Shown: in pieces, positions 15,644 through 25,089 of the stretch
How the letters are laid out: every line of letters begins with the position of its first letter
Numbering within the stretch: position 1 is the stretch's first letter
DNA from: Edaphobacter aggregans DSM 19364
Lineage (GTDB): Bacteria > Acidobacteriota > Terriglobia > Terriglobales > Acidobacteriaceae
Length of the DNA stretch: 64,000 bases
Direction of reading: 5' to 3'
NCBI RefSeq assembly: GCF_000745965.1
Contig: NZ_JQKI01000002.1
Span: forward strand, 1-64,000
The notes under the pieces: generated by a model
Databases searched by the model: none
What the model saw: only the letters and a program-made list of their open reading frames with translations
Told to the model about the DNA's origin: nothing
Program-made: the position numbers and the translations under genes

Positions 15644-16309
15644 TTAGTAGCCGTTGGCGATGAGGTACTGCTCGGTGAGGGTGAAGGTTGCGGGTCTTTC
15701 GGCGCGGGCTTCGGCGTACTTGCCGAGGACGTCGACCTCGATGTTGAGTGGGGCGCCGGGGGAGAGGGTGCGGAGGCTGGTGGCGGCCCAGGTGTGGGGG
15801 ATGATGGCGACCTCGACCTCGTTGCCGCGAATGGCGGCGACGGTGAGGGAGATGCCTTCGATGGTGATGGAGCCTTTTTCGACGACGTAGCGGGTGAGGG
15901 AGTCGGGGATGGTGAGGCGGAGGCGATAGTCGGTGGGCTCGGTGCCGGGGGTGTTGGGTTCGAGTGCGATGAGGGTGGCGGTGGAATCGACGTGGCCCTG
16001 GACGACGTGGCCGCCGAGGGGGGAGCCGGCGGGGGTGGGAAGCTCGAGGTTGACGGTAGCGTCGGGACGGAGGCGGGAGAGGGTGGTGCGGGCGATGGTC
16101 TCGGCGGCGAGGTCGGCGGAGAAGCGCGGAGGGAAGGCGTTGGGCTCGATGTCGAGGGCGGTGAGGCAGACTCCGGAGACTGCGATGGAGTCGCCGGTGG
16201 AGAGGCGGCGGACGAGGGATGATGGCGCGCCGATGGTGATGCGGGTGACTCCGGCGGTGGGGGTGAGGCAGAGGACGGTTCCGGTAGTTTCGATGAGTCC
16301 GGTGAACAT
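15644..16309 (-). CDS. ribE: Riboflavin synthase, alpha chain
   Basis: 221 aa from the ATG at 16309; the frame is open further upstream but the family always starts MFTGLIE. Two lumazine-binding repeats are visible: MFTGLIETTG...GDSIAVSGVCLTA (1-95) and GGHVVQGHVDSTATL...KGSITIEGISLTVAA (about 96-190), with the conserved H/S/T positions. It dismutates two 6,7-dimethyl-8-ribityllumazine molecules into riboflavin. ribD lies 1.7 kb away on the same strand, separated by an opposite-strand lipoprotein gene, so the two are not one operon. No FMN riboswitch was found upstream. Confidence 0.96.
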   Translation of the reverse strand: MFTGLIETTGTVLCLTPTAGVTRITIGAPSSLVRRLSTGDSIAVSGVCLTALDIEPNAFPPRFSADLAAETIARTTLSRLRPDATVNLELPTPAGSPLGGHVVQGHVDSTATLIALEPNTPGTEPTDYRLRLTIPDSLTRYVVEKGSITIEGISLTVAAIRGNEVEVAIIPHTWAATSLRTLSPGAPLNIEVDVLGKYAEARAERPATFTLTEQYLIANGY

Positions 16310-16656
16310 GAGGATAGGGTACAGGAAGATGTCCGACTCTCTTAGGTCCCTGGACTGATGCTTGGACAATGGTTGACTGTGTACGCCGAATGCCTTTGCG
16401 GCAGGGGCTGTATACGTGAGACGACACCTGCGGATAGGAGGCCGCGGAATAACTGACTGATTCAAAAGCGGATGTGTTCGGGCGAGGAATGGCTCTCCGG
16501 TTGCTAAATCAGATTGCACAAAACATCGGCACGAGGTAAATCTGCGGCACCAGAGGGTCAGGGAGGACTTTGTTCGCCTGTTTGTTGGATCCGGGCGAGC
16601 CCTGTGGATGACGCGAATGGGCCCCGTTCCGACTGTTGGAATGCCAGGAGAACTAC
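16310..16656. other. Intergenic region between ribE and the lipoprotein gene
   Basis: About 350 bases between divergent genes that must hold both promoters. No conserved RNA structure, repeat or gene was recognised; AGGAG at 16646-16650 is the ribosome site of the lipoprotein gene. Confidence 0.5.
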
Positions 16657-17760
16657 ATGCTTGCTCGGCTTTGTGTTCGAGGACTTTTCCTCCTCTGCCT
16701 TGGTTCTACTCTCATCGGCTGCAATAACTCGGGGCTGGATTCGGTTCAGGTTTCGCCGGCGAGCCTGTCTCTGACGGTCGGTCAGACTGCGCAGCTTAAG
16801 GCGATGGGAACCTTCGGCAACGCGAAACATCTTTCGACACAGGACATCACCGGGGGCGTGACCTGGAGCTCGAGCGTTCCTGCCGTGGCTACGGTCAGTT
16901 CTTCCGGTATGGTGACGGCTGTGGGAGCGGGCACAACAACGATTACGGCCAGCACGACAGCGTACAACGGTCCGGTCAACTCCACCGCAGACCTCACCGT
17001 TACAGGATCGGCCGGAGGCACAAATGGGGGAAGCGGAGGAAGCATCCTTTCGCTCACCATCATTCCAAGCGGAATTGTCTTTGGCAGTAAAGGGGACAGC
17101 GGGCAGTTCCTGGCGATTGGAACATTCTCGACCGCGCCCACCGTGAGGGATCTGACCAACTCGGTCACCTGGTTTACTTCCGAACCGAATAAATTCCCGG
17201 TCACCACCAACAACAGCGGGGCGCCGGGCGGCGGCACACAAAACGGCGGTGTTGTCAGTGCTTACGAAGCAAGTGTAGGCAACGTAGGCGCCGTGATCAC
17301 TGCGAAAGCAACCGACACGAATGGATCGATAGCCACCGCTACGGCAAACGTCGGCTGCCCTCTGGTCTTACCTGATCCGACCGCCCATCCGCCAGTACCA
17401 GGCTCTTGCTTTCAGAATGTCCCACAACTCCTTACGACGCTGACTGTGTACAACGAAGGGTTGAATACCACGAACTGGCTGGTAACTGCTCCATCAGCCA
17501 CTTGCGATCCGGCCGTTCCGGCGACCTGCACTCCGGTTCTCACTTGCGGCCCCGCCGCTGGAGCTGGCAAGTCAGTCTGCACGGCGACTTATCCCCTGGG
17601 GAGCACTGTGACTTTGACTGCCCCTGCACAAACCGGAGTCAGGTTCGGTGGATGGTCCTCCAACTGCTATAACGTTGCGCCTGTCACACAAACCGGGCCC
17701 AACACTTGCACGGTCAACTTGTTGACGACCGACGCTACCGTAGGAGCGATCTTCAACTAA
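16657..17760 (+). CDS. Lipoprotein with bacterial Ig-like (Big_2) repeats
   Basis: 367 aa from the ATG at 16657 (AGGAG six bases upstream). A lipoprotein signal MLARLCVRGLFLLCLGSTLIGC ends in the lipobox Leu-Ile-Gly-Cys. Two Big_2-type modules follow: VQVSPASLSLTVGQTAQLKAMGTF...VTWSSSVPAVATVSSSGMVTAVGAGTTTITAS (about 33-120) and a second starting ILSLTIIPSGIVFGSKGDSGQFLAIGTF. A Cys-rich C-terminal part (from about residue 235) has four or more Cys pairs and an FGGWSSNCYN segment typical of divergent InlB B-repeat/TIG-like domains. Probably outer-surface and adhesive or scaffold-like. Confidence 0.8.
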   Translation: MLARLCVRGLFLLCLGSTLIGCNNSGLDSVQVSPASLSLTVGQTAQLKAMGTFGNAKHLSTQDITGGVTWSSSVPAVATVSSSGMVTAVGAGTTTITASTTAYNGPVNSTADLTVTGSAGGTNGGSGGSILSLTIIPSGIVFGSKGDSGQFLAIGTFSTAPTVRDLTNSVTWFTSEPNKFPVTTNNSGAPGGGTQNGGVVSAYEASVGNVGAVITAKATDTNGSIATATANVGCPLVLPDPTAHPPVPGSCFQNVPQLLTTLTVYNEGLNTTNWLVTAPSATCDPAVPATCTPVLTCGPAAGAGKSVCTATYPLGSTVTLTAPAQTGVRFGGWSSNCYNVAPVTQTGPNTCTVNLLTTDATVGAIFN

Positions 17761-17968
17761 GCGCAACCATGCCAGAAACGGCCGCGCTTTGGGGCGGCTT
17801 TCTCGGCGGTCTCATGCGGGCACGCGCAAGGGGCGGTCTTCCGAGGGATTGGATTCGCAGATTGTTTCCTGCTCGTGAAATTGACACACATCCGCGATTA
17901 CCCTTACCCCTGCCAACGCGGAGCTGGTTCCATAATCCTGCGCGCTCTTCGCAACGGTGTTTCGTGGG

Positions 17969-19144
17969 TCAGGCTTGAGGCCAGGGCTCGCGGAGGTAGC
18001 CGGTGACGCGGGCGTCGGGGTCGACGAGTTCGCGGGTGACGTGGTGGAGGGTCTGCTCGAATTGATAGGGGGAGGCGATGCCGTGGGCGAAGGGGATGCC
18101 CTGCTCGCCGATCTCGATCTGGGAGTAGAAGAGGACGGCTTTGTCGACGAGGTTCTGGCGGAGGAAGGCACCGTTGAGATGGCAGCCGGATTCGAGGAGG
18201 ACGCTGAGGATGTTGCGCTCGGCGAGGGTGGCGAGCGCGGCGGGAAGGGAGAGGCGTCCGGCGTGCTCGGGGATGGTTTCGACATCGACGTTGCGGGATA
18301 CGAGGGTGGCGATGCGGTGGGTGGGGGCGGCGGTGCTGGTGAGGACGAGGAGATCGGAGCCGTGGGCGGGCGAGGTGGCTGCGGAGCGGACGAGGTAGGA
18401 GTTGAGCGGGATGCGGAGGTGAGTGTCGAGGACGACGCGCAGGAGCGGCCGGCGGCGAGGCTCGCCGTTGGGGCCGACGACGTTGCTGCGGTCGGTGAGC
18501 TTGGGGTCGTCGGCGAGGACGGTGCCGATGCCGGTGAGGATGGCGTCGGCGGCGTGGCGGAGGAGGTGGACCTCGCGCCGCGCGGCGAGGCCGGTGATCC
18601 AGAAGGGTTCGCCGGAGAAGCGTGAGGCGGGCGGAGGGGCGAGGCGTCCGTCGAGGGAGAGCGCGGCCTTGAGGGTGACGAAGGGGTTGCGGGTGGAGAT
18701 GAAGTGAGCGAAGGCCTCGTTGAGTTCGCGGGCCTGCTGCTGGAGGACGCCGGTGGTGACGTCGATGCCGGCGGCGCGGAGCTTTTCGATGCCGCGTCCG
18801 CTGACGAGGGGGTTGGGATCGCAGGTGGCGACGACGACTCGGGAGACGCCGGCGGCGATGAGGGCGTCGGCGCAGGGGCCGGTGCGGCCGTGATGGCTGC
18901 AGGGCTCGAGGGTGACGTAGGCGGTGGCGCACTGCGTGGAGATGCCGCGTGAGGCGGCCTGCTTGAGGGCGACGATCTCGGCGTGGTCGTAGAGGTCATA
19001 GAGGTGGGCGCCTTCGCCGAGGACCTCGCCGTCGCGGACGAGGACGCAGCCGACCTGGGGGTTGGGGCTGGTGAGCGCGGTGGTGGCGGCGGCGAGGGAG
19101 AGAGCGCGCTGCATGTAGAACTCGTCCTGTGCAGGCGACGACAT
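17969..19144 (-). CDS. ribD: Bifunctional riboflavin deaminase/reductase RibD
   Basis: 391 aa from ATG 19144 (MSSPAQDEFYMQRALSLAA). The N-terminal deaminase has the zinc site HAEIVAL (about 53) and PCSHHGRTGPC (about 80-90); the C-terminal reductase domain starts near residue 150 (NPFVTLKAALSLDGRLA) and contains the NADPH-fold segments VVLDTHLRIP and VLLESGCHLNGAFL. It carries out the second and third steps of riboflavin synthesis from the GTP-derived pyrimidine. Intact and of normal length. Confidence 0.95.
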   Translation of the reverse strand: MSSPAQDEFYMQRALSLAAATTALTSPNPQVGCVLVRDGEVLGEGAHLYDLYDHAEIVALKQAASRGISTQCATAYVTLEPCSHHGRTGPCADALIAAGVSRVVVATCDPNPLVSGRGIEKLRAAGIDVTTGVLQQQARELNEAFAHFISTRNPFVTLKAALSLDGRLAPPPASRFSGEPFWITGLAARREVHLLRHAADAILTGIGTVLADDPKLTDRSNVVGPNGEPRRRPLLRVVLDTHLRIPLNSYLVRSAATSPAHGSDLLVLTSTAAPTHRIATLVSRNVDVETIPEHAGRLSLPAALATLAERNILSVLLESGCHLNGAFLRQNLVDKAVLFYSQIEIGEQGIPFAHGIASPYQFEQTLHHVTRELVDPDARVTGYLREPWPQA

Positions 19145-19258
19145 ATTCTTACAGGATAGCGCGTGGAGAACGTGACGGCGCATCGAGAGGGAAGGAAGCA
19201 AAAAGAAGCCCTGGGGGGCCGGGGCTTGTTTGACCGCGTTCGTTTGTGGACGGCGTGG

Positions 19259-22200
19259 TCAGAACTGGAACTTGGCCCAGAGGCGGAAGTGCTGGAAGTT
19301 GGCCTCGCGGGCGTTGGAGACGTTCTGGTACCCGGGGAGTCCGACCTGGGTGACGTTGTTCGTGAAGTAGGTGACGTTGTTATGGTTGCCGAGCTGCTGG
19401 GCTTCGCCGCGGAAGAGAAGGGCGCTGCCTTCGAGGTGGGTGAAGGGCGTGGGGATGGCCTTCTCGAGGGCTACGTTCCAGTACTGCTGTCCGGCGTTGG
19501 CGTAGCTGTTGCGGCCGATCTCCTGGCGGAGCATGGCGGCTCCGTTGGTGGCGTTGGGGACGAGGAAGTGTACGTCACCGGCGTTGACCGGCCTGAGCGT
19601 TCTGCTGCTGTTGTAAGTGGCCTGATCGTAGTAGACGTTGGTGATTCCACCCTGGGCCCTGAGGTAGCTTCCATCGATGCCGACGGTGTTGGCTGGGGCG
19701 GATTTGTTGGAGAGGACGGGGCGGTCGTTGGTGGTGCTGCCGTCGCCGTTGATGTCGAAGCCGCTGGTGTTGTAGCTGGTGTAGAGGCCGGAGTAGAGCT
19801 GGGTCTGTCCGGAGATGGTGAAGTTGCGAGTGAAGGCGCCGAGCAGGATGTTGGCGAAGGTGTTATCGGAGCGTAATCCGGTGGGCTTGTAGGAGTAGGT
19901 GATGACGACGATGTTGCGGCGATCGAAGGCGGAGGCACCCCAGTCCTGGCCAAGGCCGTTGCCGGCGAGGTTGGCGGAGTATTGGGTTGGCGAGGCGAAG
20001 GTGGTGTAGACCTCGGAGGTGTCGTCGAGGAGCTTGCCGTAGGTGTAGGCGAAGCGGAAGAAGAGGCCTCGGGAGAAGGCGCGATCGAGCTGCAGTTGGA
20101 GGGAGTGGTACTGGGAGTCGCCACGATTGTCGCGGACGTTGATGACGCCGCGGGAGGGATCGATGCGGGAGGCGCCGACGAAGTAGTTCAACTGGCGGGC
20201 GGTGTAGAGTTTCTGGCCGCGTGAGGCGACGTAGTTGACGGCGCCCTTGATCTGGTAGGGGAGAGCTCGTTCGACGCCGAAGTTGTACTGATAGGTGAGC
20301 GGATTGACGAGGGTGTTGACGGCGCTCGTGACGGCTGAGGCGGGAGTGAGGTTGGGTGTGATGGAGCCGATGAGGTTGGAAGAGTTGGGCAGCCCACCTG
20401 GTGCCGTGGAAGTGAGATTTCCTGAGGGGGCGACAGGAGACGCCTGCGCGGAGTTGACGAGGATGTTGGTGAAGAAGGGATCGTAGAAGATTCCGATGCC
20501 GCCGTGAACGACGGTCTTGCCATCGGCGAGGAAGCCCATGCGCGGAACCCAGGCGAATCCGATGCGGGGGGCGATGTTGTTGGTATCCTCATTCACCTTG
20601 ATGTAGGCGTTGATGGGGCCGTAGGGGTTGTTGATGTCGATGGCCGGGTAGGTGAGTGAGTTGAGCGGATTGGTGAGGTAGTCGTAGCGCAGGCCGAGGT
20701 TGAGGGTGAAATCGGGCGAGAGCTTGACGTCGTCCTGGGCGAAGGCTGCGATCTTCCAGATGTGTGGATCAGCGCGGGTGGGGCCGAAGGTCTTGGTGGC
20801 GGTGCCTGAGGTTCCGAGCTGGTTCTTGAGGAAGTTGTCCATGGAGTTGAGGCCGCCGCCGGCGGTGTAGGTGAGCCTGCCGAGCGCGTTCTGGGCGATG
20901 AGATCGATCTCGATGAGGCGCCCGACGTCGGCTCCGATACGGAAGGAGTGACGGCCGCGGGTGTAACCGACGGTGTCCTGGAACTGGTAGAGCTCTTCGA
21001 TGCGGCCCTGGGGCATGTTCTGGGAGACACCGAAGGCGAGTGGGCTTCCGGTTCCGCTGCCGCCGAGGCCGGTGCCGTTGAAAATGATGTTGTAGAGCTG
21101 AGAGAGAGGATTGGCGACGGTCTCAGGGGTTCCGGCGAACTGGGCGTTGATGCGTGTCTCGGAGGCACGGAATTCGTTGAGGAGGTTGGGAGTGAAGACG
21201 TGGGTCCAGGTTCCGCCACCGAGTTCGGAGACTCCGAAGTTCTGCGCGTCGAAGCCGGGAAGCGTGGTCTCGTTGAGTGGGAAGTAGGGCGAGAGCGAGT
21301 TGCGGTCGTGAATGTAGCGGACCATGAAGGTGTCGCGCGAGCTAAGGGTGAAGTCGACGCGGTACATCCACTGGGTGTCGGGGTTCAGCTGGGGGACGGA
21401 CTTGCGCAGGAAGGTTCCGGTGGTGATGGCGCAGCCGCCGGTGCATCCGGGCATGGAGCTGACGGAGAGCGATTCGACCTGTCCGGAGATGGGGGTGAAC
21501 AGGTTGGTGTCGAGATAGGAGCCGTTGTCCAGGTAGCTGAGGTAGAGATTGGCCTGCGCGTTTCCGGCGGCAGCGAGATTCTTGAGGTTGTTGAAGCCGG
21601 CGGCGTCGGGGAACTCGACGGGGTTGGAGGGTTGGGTTCCGCCGTAGTAGCGCTGCCAGGTTCCGCCACCGAAGGCGAAGAGCTTGTCTTTGAGGATGGG
21701 GCCGCCGATGGTGAAGCCGTACTGGTGGGTGTTGTAGCGCGCCTTGGGGACGGTTTCTCCGGGCGGGATGGGCTTGGCGCGGCGGGACTGGCCGTCGATG
21801 GAGTCGAGGCCGGATCCGGTGTAGATCTCGTGCACGCTGCCGTGGAAGCGGTTGGTTCCGTGCTGGGTGATCTGGTTGATGACGGCTCCGCCGGCGCGTC
21901 CGTACTCGGCGCTGGAGTCGTTGAGCAGCACGGTGACATTGGAGAAGAAGTCGGGCAGGATGGGCTGAATGGCTTCGCCGCCGAGGGCGACGTCATTGAT
22001 GTCCTGACTGTCGATCATGAAGTTGTTGGCGCGCGGGCGGGCTCCGTTGACGGTGAGCTTGACGGCACCGTTGCCGCCGATGCCGCCGAGGTTCTGCACG
22101 GTGGCGTACTGGCGGGTGACGCCGGGCATCTCGCTGGTGAGGTCAGCGGGATTGAGCGAAAATATGGGGACCTGGTTGAGCTCCTGCTTGGAGATGGTTC

Positions 22201-22657
22201 CGGAGAGCTGGCCGTTTTCGGTGTTGATGGCGTTGCTCTGCGCCTCGACGGTGATGGATGCGGTGGCTTCGCCGACGGTAAGGGTGGCGTCGTAGGTGGT
22301 GACGACGGAGGGGAGAACCCTGATGTGCTGCACGTCGACGGGGGAGAAGCCGGGTTGGGTGACGTGGATGCGATAGTTGCCGGGATTGATGGCCTCGGCG
22401 CGGTAGGCACCGGCCTCGGAGCTGCTGACGGTGCGGGTCTCTGCGGTGTCCTCGTTGGTGATGACGATGGTGGCATTGGGGAGCACGGCGCCGGAGGCGT
22501 CGCGAATGACGCCTGCGAGGATGCCTTTGCTGGTCTGTGCGTGAGTGCGGCACGGAGTGGCTGCGACGATGCAGAAGAAGAGTAGAAGAAGTGTGAGCCA
22601 GACGGGGGCTGAACGGTGACGTCTGGGGCCAAGGACTAAGTGTGTGGACGTAGTCAT
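19259..22657 (-). CDS. Oar-like TonB-dependent outer-membrane receptor
   Basis: 1132 aa. A signal peptide (LTLLLLFFCIVAATPCRTHAQ, to about residue 41) is followed by a carboxypeptidase-regulatory domain (ILAGVIRDASGAVLPNATIVITNEDT...GNYRIHVTQPGF, about 45-130), a plug domain (QELNQVPIFSLNPADLTSEMPGVTRQY...GNGAVKLTVNGARPRANNFMIDSQDIND), and a 22-strand-type barrel ending LWAKFQF with a terminal Phe. Such receptors are expanded in Acidobacteria and are thought to import plant oligosaccharides or siderophores, but the ligand is unknown. No energy-coupling or regulator gene is adjacent. A CATGTGA-GG-TCACATG dyad lies 124 bases upstream. Confidence 0.92.
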   Translation of the reverse strand: MTTSTHLVLGPRRHRSAPVWLTLLLLFFCIVAATPCRTHAQTSKGILAGVIRDASGAVLPNATIVITNEDTAETRTVSSSEAGAYRAEAINPGNYRIHVTQPGFSPVDVQHIRVLPSVVTTYDATLTVGEATASITVEAQSNAINTENGQLSGTISKQELNQVPIFSLNPADLTSEMPGVTRQYATVQNLGGIGGNGAVKLTVNGARPRANNFMIDSQDINDVALGGEAIQPILPDFFSNVTVLLNDSSAEYGRAGGAVINQITQHGTNRFHGSVHEIYTGSGLDSIDGQSRRAKPIPPGETVPKARYNTHQYGFTIGGPILKDKLFAFGGGTWQRYYGGTQPSNPVEFPDAAGFNNLKNLAAAGNAQANLYLSYLDNGSYLDTNLFTPISGQVESLSVSSMPGCTGGCAITTGTFLRKSVPQLNPDTQWMYRVDFTLSSRDTFMVRYIHDRNSLSPYFPLNETTLPGFDAQNFGVSELGGGTWTHVFTPNLLNEFRASETRINAQFAGTPETVANPLSQLYNIIFNGTGLGGSGTGSPLAFGVSQNMPQGRIEELYQFQDTVGYTRGRHSFRIGADVGRLIEIDLIAQNALGRLTYTAGGGLNSMDNFLKNQLGTSGTATKTFGPTRADPHIWKIAAFAQDDVKLSPDFTLNLGLRYDYLTNPLNSLTYPAIDINNPYGPINAYIKVNEDTNNIAPRIGFAWVPRMGFLADGKTVVHGGIGIFYDPFFTNILVNSAQASPVAPSGNLTSTAPGGLPNSSNLIGSITPNLTPASAVTSAVNTLVNPLTYQYNFGVERALPYQIKGAVNYVASRGQKLYTARQLNYFVGASRIDPSRGVINVRDNRGDSQYHSLQLQLDRAFSRGLFFRFAYTYGKLLDDTSEVYTTFASPTQYSANLAGNGLGQDWGASAFDRRNIVVITYSYKPTGLRSDNTFANILLGAFTRNFTISGQTQLYSGLYTSYNTSGFDINGDGSTTNDRPVLSNKSAPANTVGIDGSYLRAQGGITNVYYDQATYNSSRTLRPVNAGDVHFLVPNATNGAAMLRQEIGRNSYANAGQQYWNVALEKAIPTPFTHLEGSALLFRGEAQQLGNHNNVTYFTNNVTQVGLPGYQNVSNAREANFQHFRLWAKFQF

Positions 22658-23224
22658 ATGGTTCTCCCTCTCGAATGCGTGTTCCTCGGGGATGGCCTGA
22701 GGGCGGCGGGAGAGATCGGCACGGACGGCGAGACGACGATTGGTTGCGGATGGATTGCCCCCGCAAGACTACGTTGTCTGCATGTGAGGTCACATGACTC
22801 CCGATGTCAACCCATGTATGCGCTGTACAGGCACGGTGAAGGCCGAAGGGGAGTAAAGGGCGCCAATGTGTGACGAGTGACAGATTTGTGTGATGAGATG
22901 CAGCGGAGATGGACTCGGGATGCGGAAAGGACACGGAACGGAGCGTGCCGAGGCTGGCGACCTCCTGAATCATGGAGGCGGAAGGGTTGCGTGATTTGTG
23001 CGACGGATTGTGGGACGAGATGCGTTTGGCTGTGACAGACAGCCAGAAATGTCGGGTGAATGGTTGGGAATGAGGGACGGCTGTGAAGCGGGCGATATGG
23101 TTTTCGGAATTGGAGGAGGGATGGAAATCCAAGAGTTGGTTGCTGCCCCAGGAGGACAGGGCCGGGATGGATCCTCACTCTCGCGAGCGTGTGTGTGTGT
23201 GTGGAAGTGGTGAAAAAGGCTGGC
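22658..23224. other. Intergenic region upstream of the TonB receptor
   Basis: 567 bases between the 5' end of the receptor gene and the 3' end of ftsY. Contains the dyad at 22781-22796 and a (GT)n run near 23188-23202. No gene could be supported. Confidence 0.5.
22781..22796. promoter_or_regulatory. Dyad upstream of the TonB receptor gene
   Basis: CATGTGAGGTCACATG: perfect 7-base arms CATGTGA / TCACATG around GG. Resembles a regulator half-site pair; the cognate regulator is not in the window. Confidence 0.4.
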
Positions 23225-24250
23225 TTAGGCGACGAGGGAGTCGATGAAGGCAGTGCTGTCGAAGGGGATCAGGTCATCGATTTTTTCACCGATGCCGGCG
23301 TAGAGAACGGGTAGTTTGAGCTCGGTGGCGATGGCGAGGACGATGCCTCCCTTGGCGGTGCCGTCGAGTTTGGTGAGGACGATTCCGGTGACGCGGGCGG
23401 CCTCGGTGAAGAGGCGCGCCTGCTGCAGGCCGTTTTGGCCGGTGGTGGCGTCCATGACGAGAAAGGTCTGGTGCGGCGCGCCGGGAACGAGCTTCTCGGC
23501 GGTGCGGCGCATCTTATCGAGCTCCTTCATGAGGTCGGTCTTGGTGTGGAGGCGGCCTGCGGTGTCGGCGATCATGACGTCGGTCGAGCGAGCTTTGGCG
23601 GCGGTGAGCGCGTCGTAGAGCGCGGCGGAGGGGTCGCCTCCCTGCTTTGTCTTGATGAGGGGGACGTCGGAGCGCTGCGCCCAGACCTCAAGCTGCTCGA
23701 TGGCGGCGGCGCGGAAGGTGTCGGCGGCGCAGAGCAGGACGCTGCGGCCCTGCGACCTGTAGAGGTTGGCGAGCTTGCCGGTGGTGGTGGTCTTGCCGGT
23801 GCCGTTGACGCCGACCATGAGGATGACCTCGGGCGGAGTGGCGGGGTGCTGAATGGGGCGGGCGGATGATCTTCCGGAAGCCGATTCCGGCTGGACGTTA
23901 TCGAGGATCTGCTTGAGCTCGGCCTTGAGGAGCTCTTTGAGCTGGGCACCGCTCTCGATGCCGGTGCGGAGGGCGCGCTGGCGGAGGTTCTCCATGATGA
24001 TGGCGGTGGTGGCAGAGCCGATGTCGGCGGCGAGGAGACGCGGCTCGAGAGCGTCGAGCGAGGCCTGGTCGACCTCGCGGGTGAGCGCGATGACGGAGCT
24101 TATGGATTCGGAGAGCGATTCGCGGGTGCGGGTGACCGCCTGCCTCATGCGGTCGAAGAGGCCACGTTTCTGCTCTCCCGGTTCGGCGGCGGTGGTGTCG
24201 GGCTTTTCGGGTTCGGTGGGGCGTTTGCCGAAGAGTGAAGAGAAGACCAT
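23225..24250 (-). CDS. ftsY: Signal recognition particle receptor FtsY
   Basis: 341 aa with an acidic/charged N-terminus, a helical N domain (RGLFDRMRQAVTRTRESLSESISSV, about 29-55) and the SRP-type G domain: G1 GVNGTGKTTTTGKLA (about 147-161), DTFRAAAIEQL, G3 DTAGRLHTK, G4 TKLDGTAKGG and closing AGIGEKIDDLIPFD. It receives ribosome-SRP complexes at the membrane; the SRP RNA gene is also in this window (46141). The stop is 567 bp from the TonB receptor's 5' end; the 5' side is divergent from a broken Uma2 gene. Confidence 0.97.
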   Translation of the reverse strand: MVFSSLFGKRPTEPEKPDTTAAEPGEQKRGLFDRMRQAVTRTRESLSESISSVIALTREVDQASLDALEPRLLAADIGSATTAIIMENLRQRALRTGIESGAQLKELLKAELKQILDNVQPESASGRSSARPIQHPATPPEVILMVGVNGTGKTTTTGKLANLYRSQGRSVLLCAADTFRAAAIEQLEVWAQRSDVPLIKTKQGGDPSAALYDALTAAKARSTDVMIADTAGRLHTKTDLMKELDKMRRTAEKLVPGAPHQTFLVMDATTGQNGLQQARLFTEAARVTGIVLTKLDGTAKGGIVLAIATELKLPVLYAGIGEKIDDLIPFDSTAFIDSLVA

Positions 24251-24307
24251 GCTCGGTCTAGTTTATCGGATGGGCCGATTGGTATGATGACAGCGAGGCA
24301 TGCGACC

Positions 24308-24837
24308 ATGGCGACATCGACGCTGGTTCCCCTGAAGGAGTATCTGGAGACGAGCTATCGGCCGGACCGCGACTGGATCGACGGGGAGCTGAGGGAACGG
24401 AACCTGGGTGAGGGGCAACACGCCAGCGTGCAGAAGTTTTTGATCCTGTTCTTGGGGAACCGCGAGAAGGACTGGGGATTCGCGTGCTTCCCGAGCAGAG
24501 GGTTCAGACGTCGGAGAACCACTAGCGGATTCCGGATGTTTGCGTGGTGCGGGCGAGCGATCCGTTTGAACAGATTGTGCATAGCGTGCCACTCGTGTGC
24601 ATCGAGATACTCTCGCGCGAAGACCGGATGAGCGAGATGCAGGAGAGGGTGGACGATTATCTGGACATGGGCGTGAGGGTGGTGTGGCTGATCGATCCTC
24701 GGCGGAGGAAGGCTTATTCAGCCGATTTTAAGGGGCTGCATGAGGTAATAGGGCCGCTGCGGGTTCCGAACACGCTGATCGAGGTGCCTATCTCGGAGGC
24801 ATTTCGGGAGCTGAACGAGCTGGAAGGCCTGGCCTAA
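24308..24837 (+). pseudogene. Uma2-family (DUF820) endonuclease-like gene, frameshifted and nonsense-mutated
   Basis: The first part, MATSTLVPLKEYLETSYRPDRDWIDGEL (24308 on), is a standard Uma2 N-terminus. Near 24490 the frame must shift to continue as EQRVQTSENH, where an in-frame TAG (24523-24525) replaces the usual Tyr of the HYRIPDV motif; homology then continues RIPDVCVVRASDPFEQ...VCIEILSREDRMSEMQERVDDYLDMGVRVVWLIDPRRRKAY to the natural C-terminus. Two separate lesions make a sequencing artefact unlikely. Uma2 proteins have a PD-(D/E)XK-like fold and are often expanded but poorly understood. Confidence 0.82.
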
Positions 24838-25049
24838 CCGGCGAGTGGAACCGCGACGGTCAAGCTCGGTGTTGGATAGTTACTCTGGTCCTCCGGCACA
24901 ATCTCCTGTCCTCTGTGGCCGATCACCAGAACTGTTGCAAGGATAATCAGGACCAGAGCGATTGCTGCAGCGACGACGACGGGGAGAAACCGTGAGTAGT
25001 TCGGTCGTTGCTCGGGATCACCGCGAATTGATTTCATCAGGCTGACCAT
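24834..25049 (-). CDS. Small single-pass membrane protein, unknown
   Basis: 71 aa (67 if the internal ATG at 25037 is used). A hydrophilic N-terminus (MKSIRGDPEQRPNYSR) is followed by one strong transmembrane helix (FLPVVVAAAIALVLIILATVLVIG) and a short extracytoplasmic tail. It overlaps the end of the Uma2 relic by 4 bp on the other strand and lies 41 bp downstream of gpsA on the same strand, so it may be read with that operon. No ribosome site is clear; I do not recognise the family. Confidence 0.5.
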   Translation of the reverse strand: MVSLMKSIRGDPEQRPNYSRFLPVVVAAAIALVLIILATVLVIGHRGQEIVPEDQSNYPTPSLTVAVPLAG

Positions 25050-25089
25050 GCATCGTTAGATGCGGTATGCATGGCGAAGGTGGGGTGCG

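Noticed and set aside
16310..16656. FMN riboswitch upstream of ribE
   Set aside because: None of the conserved RFN-element segments could be found on the minus strand.
20948..22585. 545-codon plus-strand frame inside the TonB receptor
   Set aside because: Antisense shadow; the minus-strand frame has signal peptide, plug and barrel motifs.
23188..23202. (GT)n tract as a phase-variable promoter
   Set aside because: Short, and close to the 3' end of ftsY rather than in a promoter position.
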